Notes under the pieces: generated by a model
What the model was told of the DNA's origin: nothing
Seen by the model: only the letters and a program-made list of their open reading frames with translations
Databases searched by the model: none
From: Paraburkholderia gardini
GTDB lineage: Bacteria > Pseudomonadota > Gammaproteobacteria > Burkholderiales > Burkholderiaceae
DNA: 64,000 nt
Assembly (NCBI RefSeq): GCF_907164575.1
Contig: NZ_CAJQYY010000022.1
Span: forward strand, 48,559 to 112,558
Direction: 5' to 3'
Made by a program: the position numbers and the translations under genes
Part shown: one piece after another, positions 33,526 to 42,135 of the stretch
Position numbering within the stretch: position 1 is the stretch's first letter
Layout: the number at the start of each line of letters is the position of its first letter

Positions 33526-34458
33526 CTAGGCGACGGTCCAGTGCCGCGATATGAAACCTGCGATCTGGTCCAGCGCGTATCGAGCGCTTGCAAGCTCTTG
33601 CGTGGATCGCTGGAACACGTGGTGGAGTCCCTCGAAGATCTCGAGCTGGACCGTGGCTCCCTGCTTTGCTGCCTTACTGCCATACCGGCGAGCGTCGTCG
33701 AGCAGCAGTTCGTTCGTTCCTGCCTGAAACGCGATCGGCGGCAAGTGGTCGGGAATGCTATATAGCGGCGACGCGCGTCCGTCGGTGGGGTCGGCCAGTC
33801 CCAGGTAGGTGGCGGCGGCATTGGCGAGCACCGGTCGCCTGAAAATGGGATCGTACGTCTCATCACTGAGAAGCGAAGGACCAGTCAACGCAAGATCGAG
33901 CCACGGCGAGAAGGCTGCGATGCATGGGACGTTTGACGCCCCGCGCGCATCAGCACCGAGGGCCGCCAGCGCGAGACCGCCGCCTGCCGAGTCGCCGACC
34001 AGTGCAATCTCGCGAATGCCAGACCTTGCCATCCATTGCAGCGCTGCGACCGTGGCATCGTATGCGGCTGGAAATGGATGCTCGGGCGCGAGCGGATAGT
34101 CGAGAACGAACGTGTCAACCCTGGCGCGCACCGCGATCTGACTCGCAAACCCGCGATAGGCCTCTGCGGACCCGAGCATGAAGGCGCCGCCGTGCAGAAA
34201 TAGAATCGCGCGATCGGCGGGGGCGGATTCCGGGCGAATCCACCAGCCTTTTGCGTCCTCGCTATCGACACTTTCAAGATCGACGTTATCGGCGATCGGC
34301 GTCTGTGCCGTCATGGCGTCGTACGCTTCACGCATCGTTCCTTTGAATCCCGAAAAATGCTTCTGGATACCGGCAAGAACCGATATCCCGGCCTCACGGT
34401 CCTCTTCGCGCAAGCCGTGCCGGACTTCGGTCAGGCTACTGTGGTTTTCGATGGTCAT
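33526..34458 (-). CDS. HSL-family esterase (alpha/beta-hydrolase)
   Basis: Hormone-sensitive-lipase-type carboxylesterase, 310 residues from the ATG at 34458 (GGAG upstream; an earlier in-frame start lacks a ribosome site). Oxyanion motif FLHGGAF, nucleophile GDSAGGG (Ser about residue 166), His in EGLHHVFQ. The acid position reads GTNELLLDDA, so a Glu or one of the following Asp residues serves. Cytoplasmic. It is divergent from a LysR gene with a dyad between them, a common regulator-target pair. Substrate unknown. Confidence 0.9.
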   Translation of the reverse strand: MTIENHSSLTEVRHGLREEDREAGISVLAGIQKHFSGFKGTMREAYDAMTAQTPIADNVDLESVDSEDAKGWWIRPESAPADRAILFLHGGAFMLGSAEAYRGFASQIAVRARVDTFVLDYPLAPEHPFPAAYDATVAALQWMARSGIREIALVGDSAGGGLALAALGADARGASNVPCIAAFSPWLDLALTGPSLLSDETYDPIFRRPVLANAAATYLGLADPTDGRASPLYSIPDHLPPIAFQAGTNELLLDDARRYGSKAAKQGATVQLEIFEGLHHVFQRSTQELASARYALDQIAGFISRHWTVA

Positions 34459-34541
34459 CGCTGCTCTCCTTCGTCGTGTTAGCACTTCGTCAGTGGACGA
34501 GACGATATCGTTTCCCAACAGCATCTAGAAGAGGGACTCAA

Positions 34542-34558
34542 GGAATACAATCCATTCC
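34542..34558. promoter_or_regulatory. Candidate LysR-site dyad
   Basis: GGAAT (34542-34546) and ATTCC (34554-34558) are perfect arms around 7 bases in the 123-bp divergent region between the esterase and the LysR gene. Size and position suit a LysR recognition site. Confidence 0.45.
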
Positions 34559-34581
34559 ATACAGGAAGTGTTGGAGGGGAG

Positions 34582-35499
34582 ATGGACCGGCTGGACGCGC
34601 TCAAACTTTTCATTCGCATCGTCGACGGCGGGAGTTTCGCTGCCGCGGCGCGCGAGATCGGGGTCGGCCAGCCTGCGGTCAGCAAACAGATTGCGTCGCT
34701 CGAACGGTATCTGGGCGCTCAACTCGTCCGACGAACATCACGCAGCATGACGCTGACCGAAGCCGGTCAATCGGTCTATGAAGCGGGCTTACGGATCATC
34801 GGAGACTTCTCTGAACTCGAGTCGTCCGTCGAGCGCGGACAGACTTCTCCGGGCGGTCTCGTCCGGATCAGCGTGGCGCCGGTATTCGGCCGGCTGTACG
34901 TCGTGCCGCATCTGCCGGCGCTCTTCGCGAGATACCCGCATCTATCCGTGGACCTGTCGGCAACGGAGCGCACCGTGAATCTGGTCGAGGAAGGGTTCGA
35001 CGTTTCGATCAAAAACGGTCAGGTTGCCGACTCCTCGATGATTTCAAGGCATTTGGCGTCTAGTCCGATCGTTGTCGTTGCAACGCCGGCCTACCTTGAA
35101 AAACATGGGCGCCCTGAACGGCCGAAAGATCTTGACCGGCATTCGTGTGTGATCTTCGCGCCCATGCACGAGCCACGGATCTGGCGCTTCCAGGGCATCG
35201 ACGGTCCAGACCTGCATGTTCCGTCTGGAAGTTTTCGCACCGGAGATGCGGAGCAGATTCGCGCTGCGGTACTTGCCCATATGGGATTGGTTCAAGCGCC
35301 GGGCTGGCTCTTTGCACAAGAGATTGCGAGCGGTGCGGTCATCAGCGTGTTGCCGGATTTCGCGCCGGCGCCGTTGCCCATCCACGCCGTTCATCCTTCA
35401 GGAAGGCAATTGCCGAACAAGACCCGGGTGTTCATCGACTTCGTTTCCGAAATCCTTGCCGCCGATCAGGGTCCGGCCTTTGTCTCGATCGGTGTCTGA
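34582..35499 (+). CDS. LysR-type regulator
   Basis: A 305-residue regulator beginning MDRLDALKLFIRIVDGGSFA, with helix-turn-helix VGQPAVSKQIASLERYLGAQ and a LysR substrate-binding domain (about residues 90-295, including SVERGQTSPGGLVRISVAPV). The ATG follows TTGGAGGGGAG. It is of the same CrgA-like subfamily as the efflux regulator at 8.8 kb but clearly a different gene. It is divergent from the esterase, which is the probable target. Inducer unknown. Confidence 0.9.
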   Translation: MDRLDALKLFIRIVDGGSFAAAAREIGVGQPAVSKQIASLERYLGAQLVRRTSRSMTLTEAGQSVYEAGLRIIGDFSELESSVERGQTSPGGLVRISVAPVFGRLYVVPHLPALFARYPHLSVDLSATERTVNLVEEGFDVSIKNGQVADSSMISRHLASSPIVVVATPAYLEKHGRPERPKDLDRHSCVIFAPMHEPRIWRFQGIDGPDLHVPSGSFRTGDAEQIRAAVLAHMGLVQAPGWLFAQEIASGAVISVLPDFAPAPLPIHAVHPSGRQLPNKTRVFIDFVSEILAADQGPAFVSIGV

Positions 35500-35711
35500 A
35501 CGGTCTTTAGTCGATGGTGACCGTCCATTTCAGGCCGGACGTGAGACCTGCCACCGAACGGTCCCGCCACGCGCGCCAACGCCTTCCGCTTTCACCTGAT
35601 TAAAGATTCTGATAGAAAGGCGTGTCCGGCGATCTGTCCGGCCGCAGGCCGGGTTCCCCTGAAACAATCACACGCCCGCGGTTGCCGCCGCCTTTCTCAC
35701 CCAGGCTCTTG

Positions 35712-36548
35712 ATGCAAACGTCCGTCGTCTTGCTGGTTTTGTTATCCGCGTTACTGCACGCAACCTGGAACGCGTTTCTGCATCTGTCTGAAGACCGTAT
35801 CTGGCTGCTCGGCATGATGGCGATTCCGTATGTGATCGTCAGCGCGATCGGCGTCTGCCTGCTGCCATTGCCCGCGCCCGGCGCATGGCCGTACATCGCG
35901 GCTTCTGTCGTACTCGAATGCGGTTATTGCCTCGCGCTGATCCGCGCATACCGCAGCGGCGATTTCGGCCAGATCTACCCGATTGCGCGCGGCCTGTCGC
36001 CGATGCTGGTCTTTATCGGCGCGTTCGTCTTCGCGCATGAGGAACTCAAGCCGCTGGCCGTGGCCGGCGTCGCGCTCGTCTCGTCCGGCATCATCTCGCT
36101 CGCGTTTCGCCGCAACATGCGTTTCTCCGGCGAAAGCGTGCCGTTCGCGCTGCTCACCGGCTTGTTCATCGCGACGTACTCGGTCGTCGACGGCATCGGT
36201 GCGCGTGTGTCCGGCAACGGGCTCAGCTACATCATGTGGGTCTATCTGATCTGGAACGTGCCGCAGTTTCTGCTCGTGTGGAAATGGCGCGGCGGCGCTC
36301 AGGGCCTCTTCATCGGGCGAGAAAAAGTCTTCAAGGGCATTCTCTCCGGCGTCATCGCGCTAACGGCGTACTGCTTCATCATCGAGGCTTACCGCTATCT
36401 GCCGATCGCCATGGTGTCGGCGCTGCGCGAACTCAGCACGATTTTCGCGGTGCTGATCGGCTGGCTCGTGATGCGCGAAAAGCTCACGACGCGACGTGTC
36501 GTCGCGTGTGCGCTCGTCACGCTCGGCGCGGTGCTGATCCGGATTTAA
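35712..36548 (+). CDS. DMT-superfamily (EamA) transporter
   Basis: Inner-membrane permease of 278 residues with ten predicted helices in two EamA halves. The first begins VVLLVLLSALLHATWNAFLH and the second GLFIATYSVVDGIGARVSGN. EamA proteins mostly export amino acids or metabolites. The ATG at 35712 was chosen because the first helix begins immediately after it; an earlier start at 35622 adds a Pro/Arg-rich stretch not expected in this family. It is convergent with gabR, with 33 bp between the stops. Substrate unknown. Confidence 0.88.
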   Translation: MQTSVVLLVLLSALLHATWNAFLHLSEDRIWLLGMMAIPYVIVSAIGVCLLPLPAPGAWPYIAASVVLECGYCLALIRAYRSGDFGQIYPIARGLSPMLVFIGAFVFAHEELKPLAVAGVALVSSGIISLAFRRNMRFSGESVPFALLTGLFIATYSVVDGIGARVSGNGLSYIMWVYLIWNVPQFLLVWKWRGGAQGLFIGREKVFKGILSGVIALTAYCFIIEAYRYLPIAMVSALRELSTIFAVLIGWLVMREKLTTRRVVACALVTLGAVLIRI

Positions 36549-36581
36549 AGGCATGCGTTCGCGGCGCCGCGCGGCGGGAGC

Positions 36582-38129
36582 CTAAGCAAACCGCACGAGC
36601 GTCGGGTCGATCGCATCGGCCAGCGTATCGAATGCAGGCGCGATCTCTTCGTCCGGCACGCACGCATAGCCGATCAACAGGCCCGAAGGCGCACTGGCCG
36701 GCTCGGCGTAATAGCCCGACAACGGCCGCACGATGATATTGCGTTCGAGCGCCGCGGCCGCCACCGCGCGATCGTCGGTGTCCTCCGGCAACTGCATCAC
36801 GAGATGCAGACCCGCATCGCCGCCCACCGCCGGCAATTCGCCGCCATAGCGGCGCCCGGCGACGTCGAGCAATGCCTGGCGACGCTGTCCGTAAAGCGTG
36901 CGCATTCTGCGGATATGCGACGTGAAGTGCCCTTCCGCGATGAATTCGGCCAGCACCGCCTGCTGCAGCAACTGGCCTTCGCGATACAGCTCCGCGCTCG
37001 CCGTCGCGAAACTCTCGGCGAGCGCTTCGGGCACCACCAGATAGCCGATGCGCAGCCCGGGAAACAGCGTCTTGCCGAAGCTGCCGACGTAAATCACCTG
37101 CCCCGCCGTATCCAGTCCCTGCAGCGAAGCGAGCGGCCGGCTGCCGTAACGGAACTCGCTGTCGTAATCGTCCTCGATAATCCAGCATTGATGCTGGCGT
37201 GCGTATTCGAGCAGCATCCGGCGCCGCGCGAGACTCATCACCATGCCGAGCGGATATTGATGTGACGGCGTGACGAGCATCAGCTTTGGCGGCTGCGCGA
37301 GATCGTCGGGTGAAGGGGCGATGCCTTCTTCGTCGACGGCGATCGGGCGCGACTGCAGGCCCGACACATGCAGCACGCTGCGCACGCCCCAATAGCACGG
37401 GTCCTCGGTCCAGATCACGTCGCCGGGATCGGAAAGCAGACGCACGGCGAGATCCACGGACTGATGGATGCCCGTCGTGATCACGATCTGCTCCGGCGTG
37501 CAGCGCACCGAACGCGACGTGCGCAGATACTCGGCGAGCGCATGGCGAAGCAGCGGCAGACCGCCACCCGGCGCGTATGTCAGCAGGTCCGGTCGCATCC
37601 TGCGCCAGTACTTGTTATGCAGACGGCTCCAGACGCGCGCCGGAAAGCGCGTCACGTCCGGCACGCCCGGCATGAACGCACCCCATTGACGCTTCGACAC
37701 GCCCGCGCCCGACAGCAGCCGCGCACCGCGCGCGGACAACGCACGCGGTGCGGCCAGCGGCGCATCGGAAGCAGAAGCAGAAGCGGATATATCCGGCGGA
37801 ACCGAAGCGACGGAAGCGGAACCCACCGCGCTTGTGTCGAGCGCGCCGACGATCTCGTCCGGCGCGCTGTCCGCGACGAACGTGCCGCGCCCCGTCGCCG
37901 AAGTCACATACCCTTCCAGCGCGAGCTGCTCGTAGACCTGCGTCACCGTATTGCGCGCGATACCGAGTTCGGCAGCGAGCAGCCGCGACGACGGCACCTT
38001 GCTGCCCGCCGGCAGTTCCCTCGACAGGATCGCCTGCTGGAGCAGCCGGTGCAGTTGCCGGTAGACCGGCTGACCGTTGCCGCGGTCCAGCCGCTGCGCC
38101 AGCCAGTCGGACAAGACGATCGCACGCAT
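36582..38129 (-). CDS. gabR: MocR/GabR-type PLP-dependent regulator
   Basis: A 515-residue fusion of a GntR-type winged helix (residues about 18-85, QPVYRQLHRLLQQAILSREL, ELGIARNTVTQVYEQLALEG) to an aminotransferase-like domain that binds PLP. The Schiff-base region is VIYVGSFGKTLFPGLRIGYL (Lys in SFGK). The linker near residues 95-120 is Ala/Ser-rich. In GabR the PLP domain senses GABA and switches on gabTD. Divergence from gabTD with direct repeats in the shared promoter supports that identity; other MocR proteins (PdxR, TauR) are the alternative. Confidence 0.88.
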   Translation of the reverse strand: MRAIVLSDWLAQRLDRGNGQPVYRQLHRLLQQAILSRELPAGSKVPSSRLLAAELGIARNTVTQVYEQLALEGYVTSATGRGTFVADSAPDEIVGALDTSAVGSASVASVPPDISASASASDAPLAAPRALSARGARLLSGAGVSKRQWGAFMPGVPDVTRFPARVWSRLHNKYWRRMRPDLLTYAPGGGLPLLRHALAEYLRTSRSVRCTPEQIVITTGIHQSVDLAVRLLSDPGDVIWTEDPCYWGVRSVLHVSGLQSRPIAVDEEGIAPSPDDLAQPPKLMLVTPSHQYPLGMVMSLARRRMLLEYARQHQCWIIEDDYDSEFRYGSRPLASLQGLDTAGQVIYVGSFGKTLFPGLRIGYLVVPEALAESFATASAELYREGQLLQQAVLAEFIAEGHFTSHIRRMRTLYGQRRQALLDVAGRRYGGELPAVGGDAGLHLVMQLPEDTDDRAVAAAALERNIIVRPLSGYYAEPASAPSGLLIGYACVPDEEIAPAFDTLADAIDPTLVRFA

Positions 38130-38132
38130 GAT

Positions 38133-38176
38133 TGGCTCCTGTATTTATATAAAAATGGCTCTGAAGTTTGGAGCCA
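38133..38176. promoter_or_regulatory. MocR-type operator between gabR and gabT
   Basis: TGGCTC occurs at 38133-38138 and 38156-38161 as a direct repeat (23 bp apart), and its complement GAGCCA at 38171-38176 forms an inverted repeat with the second copy. MocR dimers are known to bind direct repeats with or without an inverted copy. A TATAG-like -10 (about 38184-38189) follows for gabT. Confidence 0.6.
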
Positions 38177-38291
38177 AATCTGATTATAGTCGCAGCATGT
38201 GCTGTCAACGGGCGGCACCATCCGATCCCGCCTGTTCCCCCGCGTATTCCCCGCGTATTCCCGACAACCGGATGTGAAGGAGATGATGACC

Positions 38292-39584
38292 ATGGCCGAC
38301 AACAAGAACGCAGGACTTCAGGCCCGCAAGGACGCCGCCACGCCGCGCGGCGTTGGCGTGATGTGCGATTTCTACGCCGAGCGTGCCGAAAACGCCGAGC
38401 TGTGGGACGTCGAAGGCCGCCGCTTCATCGACTTCGCGGCCGGCATCGCCGTCACGAACACGGGTCATCGTCATCCGAAGATCGTCGCCGCGATCCGCGA
38501 GCAGCTCGACCATTTCACGCACACGGCGTATCAGATCGTGCCGTACGCGTCGTACGTCGAACTCGCTGAGAAGATCATCGCCCGCGCGCCTGGCGACTAT
38601 CCGAAGAAAGCCGCGTTCTTCACGACCGGTGCCGAAGCCGTCGAAAACGCCATCAAGATTGCCCGTGCCGCGACCGGCCGTCCGGGCGTGATCGCGTTCA
38701 CGGGTGGCTTTCACGGCCGCACGATGATGGGCATGGCACTGACCGGCAAGGTCGCGCCGTACAAGATCGGCTTCGGGCCGTTCCCGTCGGACGTTTTCCA
38801 CGCACCGTTCCCGAATCCGCTGCACGGCGTCACGACCGCCGATTCGCTGCGCGCCATCGAGCATCTGTTCAAGGCCGACATCGATCCGAAGCGTGTCGCC
38901 GCGATCATTTTTGAACCGGTTCAGGGCGAAGGCGGCTTCAATCCCGCACCGGCTGAGTTCGTGCGTGCGCTGCGCAAGCTCTGCACGCAGCACGGCATCC
39001 TGCTGATCGCCGACGAAGTGCAGACCGGCTTTGCGCGCACCGGCAAGCTGTTCGCGATGCATCACCACGACGTGGTGCCCGATCTGATGACGATCGCGAA
39101 GAGCCTGGCAGGCGGCATGCCGCTATCGGGCGTGGTCGGCCGTGCCGACATCATGGACGCCCCGGCGCCGGGCGGTCTGGGCGGCACGTACGCAGGCAAC
39201 CCGCTGGCGCTCGCCGCGGCGCACGCCGTGCTCGACATCATCGACGAAGAAAACCTGTGTGAACGCGCGACGACGCTCGGTGACCGCCTGAAGGCGAAAC
39301 TCATCGCGCTGCAAGGCGAAGTGCCGCAGATCGCCGACGTGCGCGGTCCCGGTGGCATGGTCGCGGTCGAGTTCTTCAAGGCGGGCACACGCGAGCCGGA
39401 CGCCGACTTCGCGAAACGCGTGCAGACGCGCGCGCTCGAACGCGGTCTGCTGCTGCTGACGTGCGGCGTGTATTCGAACGTGATCCGCTTCCTGTTCCCG
39501 CTTACGATCCAGGACGCCGTGTTCGACGAGGCGCTCGCGATTCTCGAGGGCGTGTTGAAGGAAACGGTCGGCATTGCCGCGTAA
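38292..39584 (+). CDS. gabT: 4-aminobutyrate aminotransferase
   Basis: PLP enzyme converting 4-aminobutyrate and 2-oxoglutarate to succinate semialdehyde and glutamate, 430 residues. Among three clustered ATGs the one at 38292 has the best spacing from AAGGAG (38277-38282). Class-III aminotransferase features: FAAGIAVTNTGHRHP, the TTGAEAVENA phosphate loop, AFTGGFHGRTMMGMALTGK, the LIADEVQTGFARTG Asp motif, and the PLP lysine in MTIAKSLAGGMP (about residue 270). Followed after 36 bp by gabD, forming the GABA shunt pair. Length and sequence match gabT well. Confidence 0.95.
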   Translation: MADNKNAGLQARKDAATPRGVGVMCDFYAERAENAELWDVEGRRFIDFAAGIAVTNTGHRHPKIVAAIREQLDHFTHTAYQIVPYASYVELAEKIIARAPGDYPKKAAFFTTGAEAVENAIKIARAATGRPGVIAFTGGFHGRTMMGMALTGKVAPYKIGFGPFPSDVFHAPFPNPLHGVTTADSLRAIEHLFKADIDPKRVAAIIFEPVQGEGGFNPAPAEFVRALRKLCTQHGILLIADEVQTGFARTGKLFAMHHHDVVPDLMTIAKSLAGGMPLSGVVGRADIMDAPAPGGLGGTYAGNPLALAAAHAVLDIIDEENLCERATTLGDRLKAKLIALQGEVPQIADVRGPGGMVAVEFFKAGTREPDADFAKRVQTRALERGLLLLTCGVYSNVIRFLFPLTIQDAVFDEALAILEGVLKETVGIAA

Positions 39585-39620
39585 CGCCGGATTTTCTCCA
39601 GACTGGTTCGGGAAAGACAC

Positions 39621-41090
39621 ATGACGATCAAGGCATTTGAAAATCTGAAGGACCCGACGCTGCTGCGTACGGACGCCTTCATTGCAGGCCGCTGGCAGCA
39701 GGCGGACGACGATTCGACGTTCGACGTCGTCAACCCGGCGACGGGCGAGCGCATCGCGAAGGTGCCGCGCATGGGCACGCAGGAAACGCGTCGCGCGATC
39801 GAGGCCGCGAACGCCGCGTGGCCCGCATGGCGCGCGAAAACGGGCAAGGAACGCGCTGCGATCCTGCGAGCATGGTACGAACTGATGCTCGCGAACGCAG
39901 ACGACCTCGCACTCATCCTCACCACCGAGCAAGGCAAACCGCTCGCCGAGGCAAAAGGTGAAATCACGTACGCCGCGTCGTTTCTCGAATGGTTCGGTGA
40001 AGAGGCAAAGCGCATCAACGGCGATACGATTCCGACACCTGCACCGGACAAACGCATCGTCGTGACGAAGGAGCCGATCGGTGTCTGCGCGGCGATCACG
40101 CCGTGGAATTTCCCGGTCGCGATGATCACGCGCAAGGTCGGCCCGGCGCTCGCCGCCGGCTGCCCGATCATCGTGAAGCCGGCCGAAGCCACGCCGCTGT
40201 CCGCGTTCGCGCTGGCCGTGCTCGCCGAACGCGCGGGCGTGCCTGCCGGCATCTTCAGCGTGCTGACGGGCGACCCGAAAACGATCGGCGCCGAGATGAC
40301 CGGAAACCCGGTCGTGCGCAAGCTGTCGTTCACGGGCTCGACGGCGGTTGGACGTCTGTTGATGGCGCAATGCGCGCCGACGGTGAAGAAGGTTTCGCTC
40401 GAACTCGGCGGCAACGCGCCGTTCATCGTGTTCGATGACGCCGATCTCGATGCCGCCGTTGCAGGCGCGATCGCATCGAAGTACCGCAACAGCGGGCAGA
40501 CGTGCGTGTGTACGAACCGCTTCTATGTACACGATCGCGTCTACGATGCGTTCGCCGCGAAGCTGCGCGATGCGGTGGCGGACCTGAAGGTCGGCTTCGG
40601 CACCGATGCGGGCGTCACGCAAGGACCGCTGATCAACGAGGCGGCCGTGCTCAAGGTCGAATCGCATATCGAAGACGCGCTCGCCAAAGGCGCGCGCGTG
40701 GTGACCGGCGGCAAGCGTCACGCGCTCGGTCACGGTTTTTTCGAACCGACGATTCTCGCGGACGTCACGCCCGCGATGAAGGTCGCGCGCGACGAAACGT
40801 TCGGCCCGCTGGCACCGCTCTTCCGTTTCTCATCCGACGAAGAAGTGATCCGTCTCGCGAACGATACCGAGTTCGGCCTTGCCGCCTACTTCTTCAGCCG
40901 CGATATCGGCCGCGTGTGGCGTGTGGCCGAAGCGCTCGAATACGGGATGGTGGGTATCAACACCGGTTTGATTTCGAACGAAGTCGCGCCGTTTGGCGGC
41001 GTCAAGCAATCGGGGCTGGGGCGTGAAGGCTCGCACTATGGCGTCGATGATTATGTCGTTATCAAGTACTTGTGTATTGGCGGGATCTGA
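39621..41090 (+). CDS. gabD: Succinate-semialdehyde dehydrogenase (NADP-type)
   Basis: Oxidises succinate semialdehyde to succinate, feeding the TCA cycle; 489 residues, cytoplasmic. Aldehyde-dehydrogenase signature motifs are intact: TPWNFPVAMITRKVGPALAA, KPAEATPLSA, FTGSTAVGR (cofactor loop), the general base in VSLELGGNAPF and the catalytic Cys in NSGQTCVCTNRFYV. The extra Cys two residues after the catalytic one is usual in GabD. Second gene of the gab operon, with its own ribosome site GGGAAAG near the ATG. Confidence 0.95.
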   Translation: MTIKAFENLKDPTLLRTDAFIAGRWQQADDDSTFDVVNPATGERIAKVPRMGTQETRRAIEAANAAWPAWRAKTGKERAAILRAWYELMLANADDLALILTTEQGKPLAEAKGEITYAASFLEWFGEEAKRINGDTIPTPAPDKRIVVTKEPIGVCAAITPWNFPVAMITRKVGPALAAGCPIIVKPAEATPLSAFALAVLAERAGVPAGIFSVLTGDPKTIGAEMTGNPVVRKLSFTGSTAVGRLLMAQCAPTVKKVSLELGGNAPFIVFDDADLDAAVAGAIASKYRNSGQTCVCTNRFYVHDRVYDAFAAKLRDAVADLKVGFGTDAGVTQGPLINEAAVLKVESHIEDALAKGARVVTGGKRHALGHGFFEPTILADVTPAMKVARDETFGPLAPLFRFSSDEEVIRLANDTEFGLAAYFFSRDIGRVWRVAEALEYGMVGINTGLISNEVAPFGGVKQSGLGREGSHYGVDDYVVIKYLCIGGI

Positions 41091-41105
41091 GGCAGGTACC
41101 TGACG

Positions 41106-41144
41106 TTGAACCGCGCGTGACGCTGACCGGCACGCGCGGTTCAA
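41106..41144. terminator. Bidirectional terminator between gabD and lipA
   Basis: Perfect 14-bp arms (41106-41119 and 41131-41144) around 11 bases, between two converging stop codons. No long T-run follows; termination is inferred from position and stem strength. Confidence 0.65.
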
Positions 41145-41151
41145 CCACACA

Positions 41152-42135
41152 TCAGGCGCCCAGCCTCGCCACCTCATCCGCGTGATACGACGAACGCACC
41201 AGCGGCCCTGCTACCACCTCGCGAAATCCCAGCTTCAATCCCTCCTCACGTAAAGCGTCGAACGCATCCGGCGGCATGTAACGCCGCACGGGCATGTGAA
41301 ACCGCGACGGTGCCAGATACTGCCCGAGCGTCAGAATATCGACGTCATGCGCGCGGATATCCTGCATCGTGCGTAGCAGTTCGTCATCGGTTTCGCCGAG
41401 ACCGACCATCAATCCGGATTTCGTGACGACATGCCGGTTCGATCGTTTCACACGCGCCAGCAGTTCAAGCGATCCTTCGTAGTGGGCACCGGCGCGCGCG
41501 GCGCGATATAACGAAGGCACGGTTTCAATGTTGTGATTGAACACGTCGGGCCATGTCGTTTCGAACGCTGCCAGCGCCCGATCGATGCGACCGCGAAAAT
41601 CCGGCGTCAGCACTTCGACACGGATTCCCGGCACGCGCTCGCGAATCAGCGCGATGCAGCGGACAAAATGCCCGGCGCCGCCATCGCGCAGATCGTCGCG
41701 GTCCACCGACGTGATCACGACATAGCGCAAGCCGAGCGCCGCGACCGCGTCAGCAAGCCGCTCAGGCTCTTCTGCATCGAGCGGCTCGGGCCGCCCGTGC
41801 GCCACATCGCAGAACGCACATCGGCGCGTACAGATCCCTCCCATGATCATGAACGTCGCCGTGCGCTGCGCGAAACACTCGCCGATGTTCGGGCACATCG
41901 CCTCCTCGCATACCGAATGCAGACGATGCGCGCGCAGGATGGCCGCCATTTCCGCAATGGTTTCGCTCATCATCGGCCGTGCGTGCAGCCACGGCGGCTT
42001 CGGCAGGCCACCGACGTCACCCGCTGACACAGGCACGATCTTCACGGGAATGCGGGCCAGCTTCTCGCGGCTGCGCAACCCGTGCTGACCGAGCGCGGTC
42101 GTGCTCTGATTCCCGGTCGCGGTATTCATCGTCAT
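41152..42135 (-). CDS. lipA: Lipoyl synthase encoded in the aco operon
   Basis: Radical-SAM enzyme that inserts two sulfurs into octanoyl groups on lipoyl domains, 327 residues. Both Fe-S clusters are visible: CEEAMCPNIGEC (auxiliary) and CTRRCAFC (radical SAM). ITSVDRDDLRDGGAGHF and GETDDELLRTMQDI are also typical. The ATG overlaps the acoC stop (ATGA). A housekeeping lipA normally sits with lipB elsewhere, so this is probably a dedicated copy that supplies lipoate for AcoC, as acoS does in some aco operons. The C-terminus is short. Confidence 0.93.
   Translation of the reverse strand: MTMNTATGNQSTTALGQHGLRSREKLARIPVKIVPVSAGDVGGLPKPPWLHARPMMSETIAEMAAILRAHRLHSVCEEAMCPNIGECFAQRTATFMIMGGICTRRCAFCDVAHGRPEPLDAEEPERLADAVAALGLRYVVITSVDRDDLRDGGAGHFVRCIALIRERVPGIRVEVLTPDFRGRIDRALAAFETTWPDVFNHNIETVPSLYRAARAGAHYEGSLELLARVKRSNRHVVTKSGLMVGLGETDDELLRTMQDIRAHDVDILTLGQYLAPSRFHMPVRRYMPPDAFDALREEGLKLGFREVVAGPLVRSSYHADEVARLGA

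Noticed and set aside
38205..40733. Very long antisense frames opposite gabT and gabD
   Set aside because: Typical high-GC shadows; gabT and gabD have complete family motifs on the plus strand.
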